A stretch of DNA of 64,000 nt from Irineochytrium annulatum. Its lineage: Eukaryota > Chytridiomycota > Chytridiomycetes > Chytridiales > Chytridiaceae. The position numbers and the translations under genes were made by a program. The stretch spans positions 1 through 64,000 of the forward strand of contig JADGJL010000022.1 in the NCBI GenBank assembly GCA_027600665.1, written 5' to 3'. Each line of letters starts with the position of its first letter. Positions within the stretch are counted from its first letter, which is position 1. Shown here one piece after another: positions 32,214 through 43,735 of the stretch. The notes under the pieces were generated by a model. The model worked only from the letters and a program-made list of their open reading frames with translations, made no database searches and was not told the DNA's origin.

Positions 32214-32297
32214 CCGGGCATCGACGCGACGGCTTGCAAAGAATCTCCTTGGGTGACTTGAAGTGGCTTGATAGAAACGGGGTTGTCGAGATCTTTG

Positions 32298-33805
32298 ATG
32301 TTGTCAGGCTCCAACATGATGGCCATAGTTACATATATCACGTTTGCGCTGCATGGAATATCCTCGCTGCTATCATGGTGCGCTGGCCTCTTCATTCGCG
32401 GGGTTATCTAACGCCCTCAGAGGAATTCTTGGATTACGGCGGATGCGCACTATCGGGAGAGATTCAAGGGGACTCCATTTGCGGATAACTTTATGGGCTA
32501 CTTTGCGACAATTTATATGAGTTCCAATCTCCTGTGCTTGTGCCTGTTCATGCTCATCGGCGACCAATTTAAGGCTCGCATTCGCGTTCCTTTGGGGATA
32601 TTGTTCCAGGTATATGATTCTCGCAAAACAAAGACGAGCGAACTTTTAAAGTCCATACTTGAAGACCGTCATATTCTTGTTTGCCGTCGTTCTCACTGCG
32701 ACTCATGATGTGGATCCAGGCGTCTACTTTGTAATCACATGCGTGCTCGTGTCAATATCGGCTCTCGGCGCCGCATTAATAACAGGCGTCTTCGCCTACG
32801 CTTCCGGTATGGAGCCTTCCTCTTGAATTACACGCTCATCGCGTATTTTAGACTTCCCACCAATCTACACGCAGGCAATCTCAACGGGACAAGGATTCGC
32901 TGGACTCATTCCTGCCGTATCGGTATTGGTGCACCTGTCCTCGAAATCTCAGCCGGGCGAAGGAGGGCAGATGCCGACGACATCCTCGTCGAACTCCTTC
33001 GCAATCAGCTCCTTCGTCACAATTCTTACGGGAGTCGGGTTTGCGCTGTTGCAACGGCCGTTGTCGGGTTACACACCTGCTCGGGACAGCGACGAGGACG
33101 ACGGCAGCGTTAGAAACATCACGCCGCCGATCGTGGACGCGGCATTGGACGACGATCTCCCCGATTTGGATGAAGTTGCGGAGACTAGTGATAAGCAGCC
33201 GGTGGTCTCCGTTTTGCGTCAGATTCAGCAAGATGTCATCGCGATCCTGCTGACGTTCGTTTTGACATTGGGTGTGTACCCGGCTATCACATCAACGGTT
33301 GTGTCCGTTAAGCCATCGGATTTCTCGAGTGAGATCTTTGTGGCAACAGGGTTTGTTGTTTTCAGCATAGCCGACATCATCGGAAAGGTAAACGTCGCCT
33401 TGCCATGTGATCGACTGATTTTAGCAGTCTCTACCCGGATGGAGTCGATTTAACATCTCGAATTCGAAACGGTTGCTTGCGATATCCCTTGCACGATTCG
33501 CGTTCATCCCGCTTCTATTCCTCTGCAACGTGACTTTTACGGATGCGTATGGCCATCGTACAAAGCGCGTTTTCCCACTATGGTTTGGGGACGAGGTCTT
33601 CTACTGTCTGCAGGCGCTGCTCGCGTCAAGTAGCGGGTTTTTGGCGACGAACTTACTCATGCGCGCCCCGCAGGCGGTGGAGTCGAGGCTGCAACATATT
33701 GCTGCGGACATATGCGTGTTCACGCTCGCCTGCGGGCTCGCCTCGGGAAGTTTCCTATCGGTTTTCCTGCGGAACTTTCTCATTATTAGCGAGCCTTATT
33801 CTTGA
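32298..33805 (+). CDS. Equilibrative nucleoside transporter (SLC29/ENT family)
   Basis: Five exons (32298-32377, 32423-32609, 32665-32806, 32852-33387, 33428-33805) join in phase to 440 aa. The opening ITFALHGISSLLSWNSWITADAHY is the ENT helix-1 signature (LLPWN-like followed by ITA..Y), reached by splicing at TG|GTGCGC to AGAG|G. Later features are TPFADNFMGYFATIYM, ITGVFAYASDFPPIYTQAISTGQGFAGL, a long acidic cytosolic loop (DSDEDDGSVRN) between helices 6 and 7, LTLGVYPAIT, FSIADIIGKSLPGW (ENT 'D..GR' region), RFAFIPLLFLCN and a final NLLM / VFTLACGLASGSFLSVF helix pair. ENTs carry nucleosides or bases by facilitated diffusion; the substrate is not deducible. The start at 32298 is tentative because the N-terminus is short. 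Confidence 0.9.
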
Positions 33806-33882
33806 TGCTGCACAAACGCGGGATTTTATTTCTTATCACACACACGACCGTTTGTTTTACGCGTAAATAAAGCTGCAATCAA

Positions 33883-36341
33883 CTACTGTTGGGGACGTGA
33901 TGGTAGTGACGGATGGATCTTTGACCCGTTACTACCGCCACCGCCACCTCCACCGGGACCACCGGGACCCCTCGGCCCTCTGTCGCCGCCTCTATCACCA
34001 CCGCCACCACCGCCCCTATCACCGCCTCCCCTGTCGCCACCACCGCCGACGCCATCTCGTCGCATATCACGATCCCGGATATCGCGCCCATCACGCCCAT
34101 CACGACCATCGCGACCATCCCGACTATGACTATCGCGTCCGCGGTTATCCCGATCCCTGTTGTCACGTTGATCGCGATATGGGCCTCCACCTCCGCCTCG
34201 CATGCCGCCGCGGTTCCCACTGAGGCCGCCTCCGCCGCCACGACGGTACTGAGCGTTTACGTCGTAGTGCAGTGGCAGGGCGGCCGTCCTGGACGCGCCG
34301 GGGATGTTCGCAAGCTCGGCGTGCTGGCTACGTCTGACTCGGTTGGAGAGCTCGTGCGAGGATTCCCATTTGTCGTTGAAGCTGTGAAGTGATGCAAATT
34401 AGTTACAATTGACCCGGCACAGTATAATCAGCGAGCCGTTCTTACTCATCCGTGTTCGGCTCTGCTGCCCGCGGGGGAACAAAGAAGAAACGATGCGAGA
34501 CGGCCACCTCCGCGGTGATCCTCTGTTCCGGGTTGCAGGTGAGCAATCCTTCCAGCAACTCAACCGCGCCGTCGAAGCGGATATCCATGTCGAAGCTAAG
34601 ACAATGATGAGTCAGCATTAACGGACTGTCTGTAAAACGCACTGCTTGAATTTTTCTTTAATGCTCCGAGGATAAGTCGTCTTAAAGCTCGAAATCAAAC
34701 TCATCGCCGGCAGATCGTTCAGCTTTGGCCACGACTGCTCATTCGGGGTCCCGCACAGCTGGAAGATTTTGTCCAACTGATCGAGGTCGTCATTGCCTTG
34801 CAAAATCGGTCGACGCCTGAGGATTTCACCGAATACGCAACTATTGGTGCCATTATGGTCAGCAACCTTACAAGGTAAACCAAATCTCACCCGACTCCCC
34901 ACATGTCGATTGCAGGGCCGTACTTGATCGCGCCCATGAGAAGCTCCGGGGGCCGGTACCACCGCGTCACGACGCAATTTGTATAGTTCGCGTTCAAGTT
35001 CTTGGGTTGAAATGCACGGGCGAGACCAAAGTCGGCGATCTGGAGATTCCCCCGACTGTCGACGAGGATGTTTGCCGTCTTCATGTCCCTATGCAGGATA
35101 TTGTTCTGCATCCGATATTAGAAACGCTGAGAATTAAAATTAATACGTACCGCGTGGAGATGCCGCGTCCCTTCGAGTAATTGCCTAGTGTAGCTCTTTA
35201 TCTGAGCTGGCGAGAACTTCACGTTTGGGTTATCGAGTAGGCCGTTCAGGTCGTGGTCCATGTAAGGAAAGACCATGAAGATATCCCCTCGCTTCCTTTC
35301 TTGCTTATTACCACTCTTCACAGCCATCTCCGTGAGTTCAACGATGTTTTTATGATTCAGCGACTTTAGGATGCGGATCTCTCGAAGAGCGGTAATGGGA
35401 ATCTGGCAACGGCGTTATTATTGCCAACAAGGCCAAGATTCAGCCTTACCCCCTCCTTTTCGTTGTGCATCAGGATCTTCTTCAGGGCAAACGTTTTCCC
35501 CGACTTTTTGTGAATCATGCAGTTAACCTCCCTAGCATAATTTGAGTAGGAACAACACAGTGTATCCTTACCCGAAAGTTCCTTCACCAACCTTCTTCCT
35601 CATCTCGTACTCCTCCACCGATGAGCAACCAAAGAAATTTCTCAACTCAGGCTTCGTGGAAGTCGTAATCGTTCCAACACGCGGGCTCGCCTCCGCATTT
35701 GCAGTAACAAGGTTCGGAGAGGCCGAATCAAAGCTCAACGGCGGCGAGTTTGGGACGTAAGTCGTCTCGTTCCCATTGGGGTCGGCCGAGAGCACGTTCA
35801 GGCTACCATTCGGCAGGTCCGGACTAGCCGACGTCGGCGCCGCGCTCGCTTCCCCGTCTTCCAAATCATCATTAAAACCATACGTCGCCAGGTGCATGGG
35901 GGCGCGGGGGGGCGTCCGAGCGGGCTCCTCATCTGGAGATTTGGACACGTCCTGCTGAAACCTGCCGTCAGAGCCCTCCACGTCTGCGGAAAGAATCAGC
36001 CAAACAGCGGCAAGGGTGCTGCCAGAAGCAGATAAAGTATCTGCCTCACCTAACGACTCCAGAGAGTTGCCGCGACTGACGCCACCGTCCTCCATCTCCC
36101 CCTCCTCCCCTTCTTCCATGCCCTCCTTCCCACGATCCATCTCCATAGGGTCACTAGACCTGGCCCTCTTCGCCCGTGCCCCATCCTCGGCCCCGTCCTT
36201 GATTTCTCCCTCGTTCTCGTTAACGGTACCGCATTCATCTTCCCTAGCGTGCTTGCCCAGCTGACCCGAGCGATCGTCGGGCTGACGGCCAGCGACGGGT
36301 GCTGGAGGCTCCGGTGGAGGCGCATCCGGGGCAAAGCCCAT
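33883..36341 (-). CDS. BUR1: CDK9/BUR1-type cyclin-dependent kinase with RGG tail
   Basis: This transcriptional kinase acts on RNA polymerase II CTD and elongation factors. Eight exons (36341-36050, 35983-35572, 35531-35450, 35402-35151, 35105-34891, 34840-34643, 34595-34446, 34381-33883) join in phase to 699 aa. An acidic, disordered N-terminus of about 220 residues is followed by the kinase: [14 protein letters not shown] (Gly loop), FALKKIL (catalytic Lys), [16 protein letters not shown] (the CDK9 form of PSTAIRE), [12 protein letters not shown] (catalytic loop), [29 protein letters not shown] (T-loop with activating Thr), and MWGVGCVFGEIL. The C-terminal 110 residues are Gly/Arg/Asp-rich with RGG and RDGRDG repeats (33883-34210), suggesting RNA binding or condensate behaviour. 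An upstream non-coding or coding exon is possible. Confidence 0.94.
33890..34210 (-). repeat. Low-complexity RGG / RDGRDG-coding tract in the CDK9-like gene
   Basis: The last exon of the kinase gene is a 320-bp imprecise triplet/hexanucleotide repeat (plus strand CACC/CCG/CAT/CGA units) encoding Gly, Arg and Asp runs. The same tract read in other frames gives long His/Arg- or Ala/Val-rich open frames, which are artefacts of the repeat. Confidence 0.85.
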
Positions 36342-36397
36342 CCCACCGCGTGTGAGTGTTATAAGGTATTAGTGACTGACGATGTTGACAACCTCCA

Positions 36398-37276
36398 ATG
36401 TATGCTCAATGTCACTCCCCTGCGTCTCGCTGCACCACCGCTGCCACTGTTCACCACAATGAATCCGGCGTCTCCTTCGCCGGCACCAACCCATCGACCG
36501 CCTCGCTGATGAATCTCCCGGATGAAACTCTCATGCTCATCGCCTCCCTCACCCCTAACGACGCCGACGTTCTCAACCTGCTTTCTATCGCGAGACGGGT
36601 TTACTCGCTGTCGAATTCGCCAGCGTTCGCGTACTTCTTCATGGGCCGAATGCTGGAGCAAATGAAGTGGGCGGACGAGGCAGAGGCGATCGCGCAGATG
36701 AAGTTCGAGAATGCCGATCCGCGGCTCGCTGTCGCTGAGGCGTCCGTTGCGACAACCTTGGAGGCTGAAGACGATACCACGATCGCACAGCAGTGGCCCG
36801 ACGCTCGACGGAGGAAGTCTATGCGAAATCGACTGCTACGATCTTTAAACTGGAGGCGAGCGTTCGCCATGAGTAGGAAACTGTGCCAGTTTTGTTTAAG
36901 GACGGATGGGTGCTTGAACGAATGTGGAAGCTGCAGCTCCAGGTGACGCTTCTACAAACGCTTTTACTTGTTTCATTGTTCGTGTCCTGATCATCACCTT
37001 CGCAACGACAGGTCGTGTTGGGACTGTATCAGCAGTGTTCAATACTGCTGCTCATGCACCGAGTCATGGCAGCAGTTTTGCCTGCGATGCTACAAGGCGG
37101 TATTTCCCGCATGCACAGGGTGCAACACGCGCGGGTGCATTTTCTGCTTATCGACGGATTGGGAGTGTGACAAGCCCGACGAACCGCAAGATTCTAAGAA
37201 CTATTGTGACGTTTTGTATACGGAATCTCGTCTTAAAACGGTGCTCTGTGATGACTGCCAAGAATCGCTGGTATGA
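36398..37276 (+). CDS. F-box protein with C-terminal cysteine-rich zinc-binding-like region
   Basis: Two exons (36398-36942, 37012-37276) join in phase to 269 aa. Residues about 36-75 (ASLMNLPDETLMLIASLTPNDADVLNLLSIARRVYSL) fit the F-box, which binds SKP1 in SCF ubiquitin ligases. The second half carries CxxC-type pairs: CQFC, CGSC, SCWDC, CCSC, CLRC, ACTGC, CIFC and CDDC, about 20 Cys in 100 residues. This suggests several zinc ligands, but the spacing fits no zinc-finger class I can name. F-box proteins with such Cys-rich tails are common as lineage-specific expansions in fungi. The substrate is unknown. It is divergent from the CDK9-like gene, 56 bp between starts, so the two probably share a promoter. 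Confidence 0.78.
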
Positions 37277-38052
37277 TATTCTACACGGGCGGCCCAATAC
37301 GTTTGAGTTTTCAGAAAAGATCTTTTACATTAATGCGTTCCTTTAATGTCCTTCCACTCCTTCTCGTAGTCGTTTAAATGTTTGAAAATTTGGTGCTTTG
37401 AAATAATGTCCAGAAAGGCTAGCAAATAAAACTCGCCACCAGTGTTTTGCATCCTATGTTGCTTCCGCCATTGTTTATCGCCGTATCTCCATCGCTATAG
37501 TTCGGGGTTCTGGGCGCCAGCTTCTCAGCCGCGTACCCCCTGATATCTTTATCTGATCAAGTAATTTGATTTTATTTCAATTCCTTTGTTCTTTTACTGA
37601 GTGGGAAGAAATTACCGAGAAATGTATTTCAACTTGTGAACATTGGAAGGGAGGGACATACACAGCATTAAGTTCTCTTGATATTACTACAAGTACAAAA
37701 ACTCGAAAGTTGACAGGCGTTATGATGGAACACTGATGCATGTCACGCGTGTGGGCTTGGATCTGTGCTGAAAGCCGAAATGGCCGAAATGGTGCCGAGC
37801 CGAGCCGACGTTCTGAGCCGTCGTCAAAATTCCCACGCGGAAGGATTCTCACCCAATGCGGCACGCAGCTTCCGCACCCTCGTGTGGTCTTGCACCTCGG
37901 CAGATTCGGGACACTCCTCTCTCTTACTCATCTTCAGCCCTCGGCCTCATCTCTCCGCGCGTCCTTCTAGCGCCAAGCTACGTTAAAAGGGAGTCATCCC
38001 GATCCCGAGCGTTGTTTGAATACTCGTTCCACGCGCTCTATCGCCTCTCGCA
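37277..38052. other. 776-bp intergenic region
   Basis: Downstream of the F-box gene and upstream of the MCT-like transporter. No open frame with recognisable content. AT-rich to about 37700, then GC-richer toward the 38053 start, as expected for a 5' leader. I see no RNA gene or repeat. Confidence 0.5.
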
Positions 38053-39716
38053 ATGTCGTCCGCCACACTACCTGCCGCCCTGGAAGCTCCCTTTCCCCCG
38101 ACACCGCCCAAATCCGAGGATGGGACCCCATCACGCCTCTCTATCGTCACGACATCATCAGCCGCACCCTCGTCCGACAACACAGCACGGCATCCGCGGT
38201 CAAGCGAGAACGTGAAGCTGTCTAATGTATCTGTCGATCTCGAGGCAAACGTGAAGGACTTAAAGGCGGCCGACGGTCTCGGCTCCATCGTCTCCATACC
38301 CATATCGGACGAAGACGTGCTTGGCGACGCGCCTGACGGTGGGTTGAAGGCCTGGTTGGTCGTTCTTGGCTCGTTCATGGTTCACTTTGTTGTGCTGGGC
38401 ATACAGGTATGTGTGCGTTAACGACGCGATATTGATGTTAGTATCATCCGTTTGACTCACTGGCCCGTGTCCTCTTCCGCATAGTACTCTTTCGGGATCT
38501 ACGGCGCGTATTTCCAGGAACAAGGCAAAGGCTCCGCTGCCGTTGTTAATCTGGTCGGCGCGTTGGGCGCAGCCGTTATGCCCGCTCTTGGCATCGTCAG
38601 CGGAAGGCTCGCCGAAAGATTTGGCTTCTCGCGAATGATAGTAATTGGTTCTGTTATCCTTACGGTATGCATTTTTCGTTTTCGTTACTTCCGCTGTCGA
38701 GTAGCCTCCTCACTCTTCGGCTGCTGTACTCAGGTTGGCCTCATGCTAGCGTCCTTCTGCACGGAGATCTGGCAGCTCTTCCTCACGCAAGGCATCATTT
38801 ACGGCGCGGGCTCGAGCTTATCGTATTTCCCGGCGGTCTCAGCTCCATCGCAGTGGTTCTCTTCAAAGCGCGGGCTCGCCACGGGGCTTGCAGTCTCCGG
38901 TAGTGGCATCGGTGGCCTTTTCTTCAGCCTTGTCACACGGAAGCTCCTCGACTCCATCGGCTATGCGTGGACCATCCGCCTGACCGCAGCTTTTGCGATC
39001 GTTACCCTTCTTATCGCTGCTGCGCTGATCAGGACCCGCGTAGAGCCCGAGCCCGGGTCTAAGACGGATTGGTCCGTCCTCCGCGACCGCCGGTTCGCCC
39101 TTCTCCTGGGTATGTTTCGTTTCCCATCTCACTTCTTCCACTGTTAACTAAGGTGATAATTTAAGGTATGGGTTTCTTCGCGACCTTCTCGCTCCTTGTC
39201 CCGCTCTACTTCATCCCAACCTTTGCGACCGACCGCCTCGGCATGACCGTCGCCGCCGGCGCCGCCCTCGTCTCCGTCTACAACGGCTCCAGCGCCGCGG
39301 GCCGGATCTTTATGGGTGTCGGGGCCGACAAGCTCTTCGGCCGTATCAACTCGCTCTGCATTTGCATGGTCACTTCCTCACTTTCCATGCTCCTGCTCTG
39401 GACTTTCGCAATCAACCCGGCCATCCTCATCATCTTCGCCATCGTCAACGGTTTCGTCGCAGGAGGGTTTATCTCACTCTTCCCCGTCGTCATCGCGAGT
39501 ATCTTCGGGTTCGAGAGGCTGCCGAGCCTGATGGGGATGCTTTTCTCCTCGTCGGCAATTGGTAACTTTGCGGGCGCGCCGCTCGGTGGCGTTATCGTCG
39601 CATCAGGCGGGTACACTGCAACGATTTTATATGCTGGGGGCGTCACAGCGGTGGCGTCCATCTTCGTGCTGATCGTTCGGTTTTCGGAGGAGAAGCGCAT
39701 ATTTCGTCGGATCTAA
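38053..39716 (+). CDS. Monocarboxylate-type MFS transporter (MCT/MCH-like)
   Basis: Four exons (38053-38406, 38485-38664, 38734-39109, 39166-39716) join in phase to 486 aa. A 95-residue hydrophilic N-terminus precedes 12 hydrophobic helices. Family signature PDGGLKAWLVVLGSFMVHFVVLG (the [D/E]G[G/S][W/F][G/A]W-like opening of MCTs) starts helix 1, followed by YSFGIYGAYFQEQ. Between helices 4 and 5 QWFSSKRGLATGLAVSGSGIGG is typical of MCH proteins, and YNGSSAAGRIFMGVGADKLFGR is the second MFS loop. Fungal MCH proteins move monocarboxylates or related solutes (for example riboflavin by Mch5), so the substrate is open. It is the last intact host gene before the transposon island. Confidence 0.92.
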
Positions 39717-40690
39717 TCATGCGCTCTTTCTTTTGACTTCGCTGTCTTACTTATTTATGCCTTATTGTGGGTGTATGTTAGCGCCAATGACCGTCTGATA
39801 GATATTTTGCGTATTTTAGTCTTCTGGATTCCTCATACCGTGTGGACCTTACATAATACAATATAACTTGGAGTTTTAGTTTTAAGTCCCTGTTTCCCAG
39901 CCAAGAAATTTCATAAGCACTTCGCCCACAAAATCATAGAAGGACATTATTATATATGGGAAAAGATCTAGCGCAGGACAAAGATGTGTACAGGGCCAGA
40001 TTTTTAAACAGTGGCAGCTGACTAGCAGAGATTCGCTCTTTGCTAAAAACGCCCCCTTTACAAATTGTGTATGTATTAAAACCTTTTGTTCTTCTCGTAG
40101 CAATGGATCCCTCCGTTCCGCGACCCCCTGGCCTCAACCTGGTCAGCAGCTCCCTAGACCCGTAAGCCCAAATCTTCACCCAAAACCGTCCTCATCCTTT
40201 TATAAGAAAGATGATGGGAAAGATCAGAAAAGAGACTGCCAGGCGGAATGCAATTTCACATGTATGTTAGTAGATTGCTAATATTTAAGGGAGTAGCTAC
40301 CCCTTATCGACATTGGCCAAGTTATGAAGATTGCTGAAGGAGGCGAGATAAGGAATAAATACGTAAATGTGAAATCCAAACTTGGGTCGCTCCCCCACTC
40401 TATTTAGTCATTAGACTGAAGTACGGATGTTGTCATTTATGACATTTCATAAGACGATATTCTATATCACGTCACAACTCATTCTAGTAATGAGAAGCAT
40501 GACATAGCGATCAGTCAAAACATTGGGCATGTCAAATTCCGCACCAATCATTTCGTTTGCCTCAGAAAAGGAGGAATGCGCACAATCAAAGATTGATTTT
40601 AAATTGCACATCTTCAAGTTCAATTCTTGTGCAAACAACGCACCTATCTTGGTACGAATCCGAAGAGCACTCTCACCGCCAACGACCAAT
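39717..40690. other. Boundary between gene-dense arm and transposon island
   Basis: The G+C content falls from this point. No gene is visible. The segment holds the transporter 3' end, then AT-rich sequence with several short mutually interrupted frames. I do not see a copia LTR or a tRNA-complementary primer-binding site, so the left end of the following retroelement cannot be placed. Confidence 0.5.
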
Positions 40691-41419
40691 AGATCTCTAT
40701 CACGGACTTGATCAAATTGCAAAACTACGGTTCTTACCTGATAAAATCTTCAATAACCAATCCACCGCGAACATGGAGCCAGCAAGATTACCGGGCATAC
40801 CACTACTGGCTCAAGACGAAGTTTCTCGGAGCCTTGCGTGATCAAGGATCTGCCGACACGTTCACCACACCGTATTTGACATGGACACCAGTTTGCCCTA
40901 CTCTTATCGAATGCCAAGCGCGCTTCTGACTTTAATGGTCGAGACAAAGCATGGACGGATTATTTCAAGCAGCATCGGAAAACCTTGAGGACCCTCACAA
41001 ATGCCGTGGCTAACCGCTCCGATATCATATGTTCAGAGTTAACAGCTATTAATCTGCTGCAGGACATGGTCAATTATCAACGTGATAGGTTTGCGGTGAT
41101 CACGCAGGTCACTGCGGACTCCGCGTGATTTAATGTATTCTTGAGTTGGATCTTACGACCATGAGTGTCGGAGGCTTTCAGAAATACATCAAATGCCCAG
41201 ACGAGCAAATAGGCAGCCACGAAGGCGTACTTCGTCGACCACAGTGCGTCAGTTTGTGTTTCCAACTTGCTCCTGTGCCGCCAGGAACTACCTGGCTTAA
41301 TGTGTTTCAGATTGTTGAGACAGAGGTCTATACTGACAACGCAATCAACTGGAAACGATATATACAGTCAAAGATTATGATGGATACATTTGCTATTTTA
41401 AAGCATGAGTATGGACCTC

Positions 41420-41482
41420 GCGGTAGCAAGTTGGATTGTGAATTTTAGAAAGCGCGGTAGCAAGTCGGATTGTGAATATAAG
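41420..41482 (+). repeat. Tandem duplication, 34-bp period
   Basis: GCGGTAGCAAGT(T/C)GGATTGTGAA occurs at 41420 and again at 41454, a two-copy direct repeat inside the gag-like remnant. It duplicates the peptide GSKLDCE/GSKSDCE and adds to the decay of the copia relic. Confidence 0.85.
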
Positions 41483-43019
41483 AAAGTTGCAGGTGCATTC
41501 CATGAACTACTTGACCGTTTGATTTCATTGCACGGCATGAATTTCAAAATATCATATGGTCAACCGGCAAAGACCACTATGGCCTACAAGCCAGCACCTG
41601 ACTAAAAGGGCAAAGTCCGGGTGACTCCCGTCGCAAACGTCGCTGGAGATAATGCAGATCATTCTCACTGTCTTGGGACAAAACAAAGATGGCTGTCTGG
41701 TGTCCGGAATATCTCGCACCAACGTCGGGCAATTGAGCGCGATGGAATACTCCGTTTAGGCGCTCATAAATGGTGTGACAATGCATCCACAAACGATTGG
41801 AGGTATATTCTCCATTTTAAGCCCTAATTGGTGGTGCGAACAATATGTCCTACCAGTGAGCCAGCTCTCGTTTGTTGTTGGGAATAAATAGATCCCACTA
41901 AAGCAATCTTTGCTAATTATGGCCGACGGAAATTGGCGGTTAAATATTCTTGGAATAGCGCGGATAAGTTTTATGATTGGCGAACGTGTATTGTATATCC
42001 CCGAAGCTTGATAGTTGAAGGACTTGATTAGGTTCTTATTGGCACTACAAAGATCGATAAGATTGCGAATAGGGATGGAACGGCGAATATTCACAGTGAG
42101 TCGAGGATGGATTAATTGGCCGCCTACTTTATATTGTATGGTTTAATGCACTAGCCTAACGACCCATTTGCGGGTGATAATATCACGAACATTCCCCTCT
42201 GTTTGGGACGTTCTGGAAATCGGTTATGGGAACCCGTCATGAGAGTTGTGCCAATGTCAATGGAAATACCGTGGCATCAGAGCGACGCGTTATAAAGGAA
42301 TTCAGGGACATAATGAGTCCTGGAAATGATCTATCTGTATTAACTCTCATTTTTGAATATTGAGACATATGCCCATAATCGCTGCCAGTATATCTTCCAA
42401 AATCGACTTGGATTGAGTGGTGCAAGGAGCTTTAGCTCGGTCGGGAGGTTTTATGAGGCAAAATTGCCCAGATACAGGGCATTTTAGTTAATCCCAGATT
42501 ATCAGACAGCTTCCAAAGTTGAAGTGCCTTTAAGGGGACCTGAAATCAAGATTGTGTCGTCGGCAAAATCGCCAGAAAGAACTAGAGCACCGCCAAGCAG
42601 TGGATATCACTCAACTGATCGGGGCTTTACAGTGAAAGAACTCCAGCCCGGTCAGGTCGCATCGAGATCGACGACGATATATGGCAGACGCGTAGACGTC
42701 CCGATGGATTTGACTGCTGAGGTCATTGCAAGACGTGCACGGAGACGTCTAGAAGCACCGCAAGAGCCACGCGCTAGACCTTCGCAAAGAGTTCGAAGGG
42801 ATATTCCTGAAAGAGAGACTGGTGGTGAACCGTCTGAGAAAGTAGCCCGACGGGACAACAGTTGCCCGAGGTAGATCATCCTCCTCAACATTATGCTGAA
42901 CAAAATTCTGCTAATGGAATAAGACTGATGTAAATATGGCATCAACGTCTCGGACATCCTAGCAAGATATACCTCAGGAATACACTGCGACTAGTGTTTT
43001 CCGAGAAGGCGAAAGTTCA

Positions 43020-43735
43020 GTGGAGGAGGATGGGGATGAAAGTAGTGACGAATATGTCAATACTGCAAAAACTGCCAAAGAAAATCTTTGTAATTATACT
43101 GTGGCAAACTACTTCCCAAACCCCGATGACTGTTTAATTTGTGCTGAGTATAAGGCACGCTCTCTACCGTTGTATGATACGAAAAGACCTGCAACGAGGG
43201 TATTAGAGAGAATTGGAACAGATTTACGCGGGAAAATGCCAATTAGAGCGTACAATGGAGAATTATACCTCCAATCGATCGTGGATGCATGGTCATCTGT
43301 AGTGTTTATTAACACAATCGCATTGAAATCGCAAGCTCTGGTTGCATTAAAGAAAACCATTCAAGTTATGGAAAATTATCAGCAGAAACACGTTGAAAGT
43401 CAACGGGCAGATAACGGACGGGAATTGAAAACAAATTCTTTAGAAGAATGGAATTCCCACCGTGACCATCCAATTAAGTTGGAATGGATAGTCCCACATC
43501 TTCTGCGCTGGGCGGTATTTATGAAAGACCTTTCAGAGCACTAGTAACTCGTGCACTATGCATGCTGGCGACAGCAGGGTTACCTGGCAATCTTTGGACC
43601 TACTCGATGAAATACGCGGCTGAGTGCCATAATTACACTTGGCGGTCCTTAGACCAGACAAAAGGAAATACGTTAAATAATGGATTTATTCCTTGGGAAA
43701 GATGGTCCGGAAAGAAGTTGACACCGCAAGATTAG
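43020..43735 (+). pseudogene. Copia integrase core, frameshifted
   Basis: The first frame (43020-43544) reads EEDGDESSDEYVNTAK, then PDDCLICAEYKA (C-x2-C half of the HHCC zinc module), RVLERIGTDLRGKMP (first Asp), YLQSIVDAWSSVVFINTIALKS and QRADNGRE (second Asp; usual RSDNGGE). After a shift near 43500 the frame ending at 43735 continues with GGIYERPFRAL (catalytic Glu) and LPGNLWTYSMKYAAECHNYTW, the conserved copia post-core helix. The three acidic residues of the DDE triad are present but not in one frame, so no enzyme is made. Confidence 0.85.

Noticed and set aside
33897..34223. His/Arg-rich plus-strand frame and Ala/Val-rich minus-strand frame at the kinase tail
   Set aside because: Both are alternative readings of the Gly/Arg/Asp repeat tract of the CDK9-like gene.
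40000..41000. Long terminal repeat of the copia element
   Set aside because: No TG...CA-bounded direct repeat pair could be found at the edges of the copia remnants by eye.
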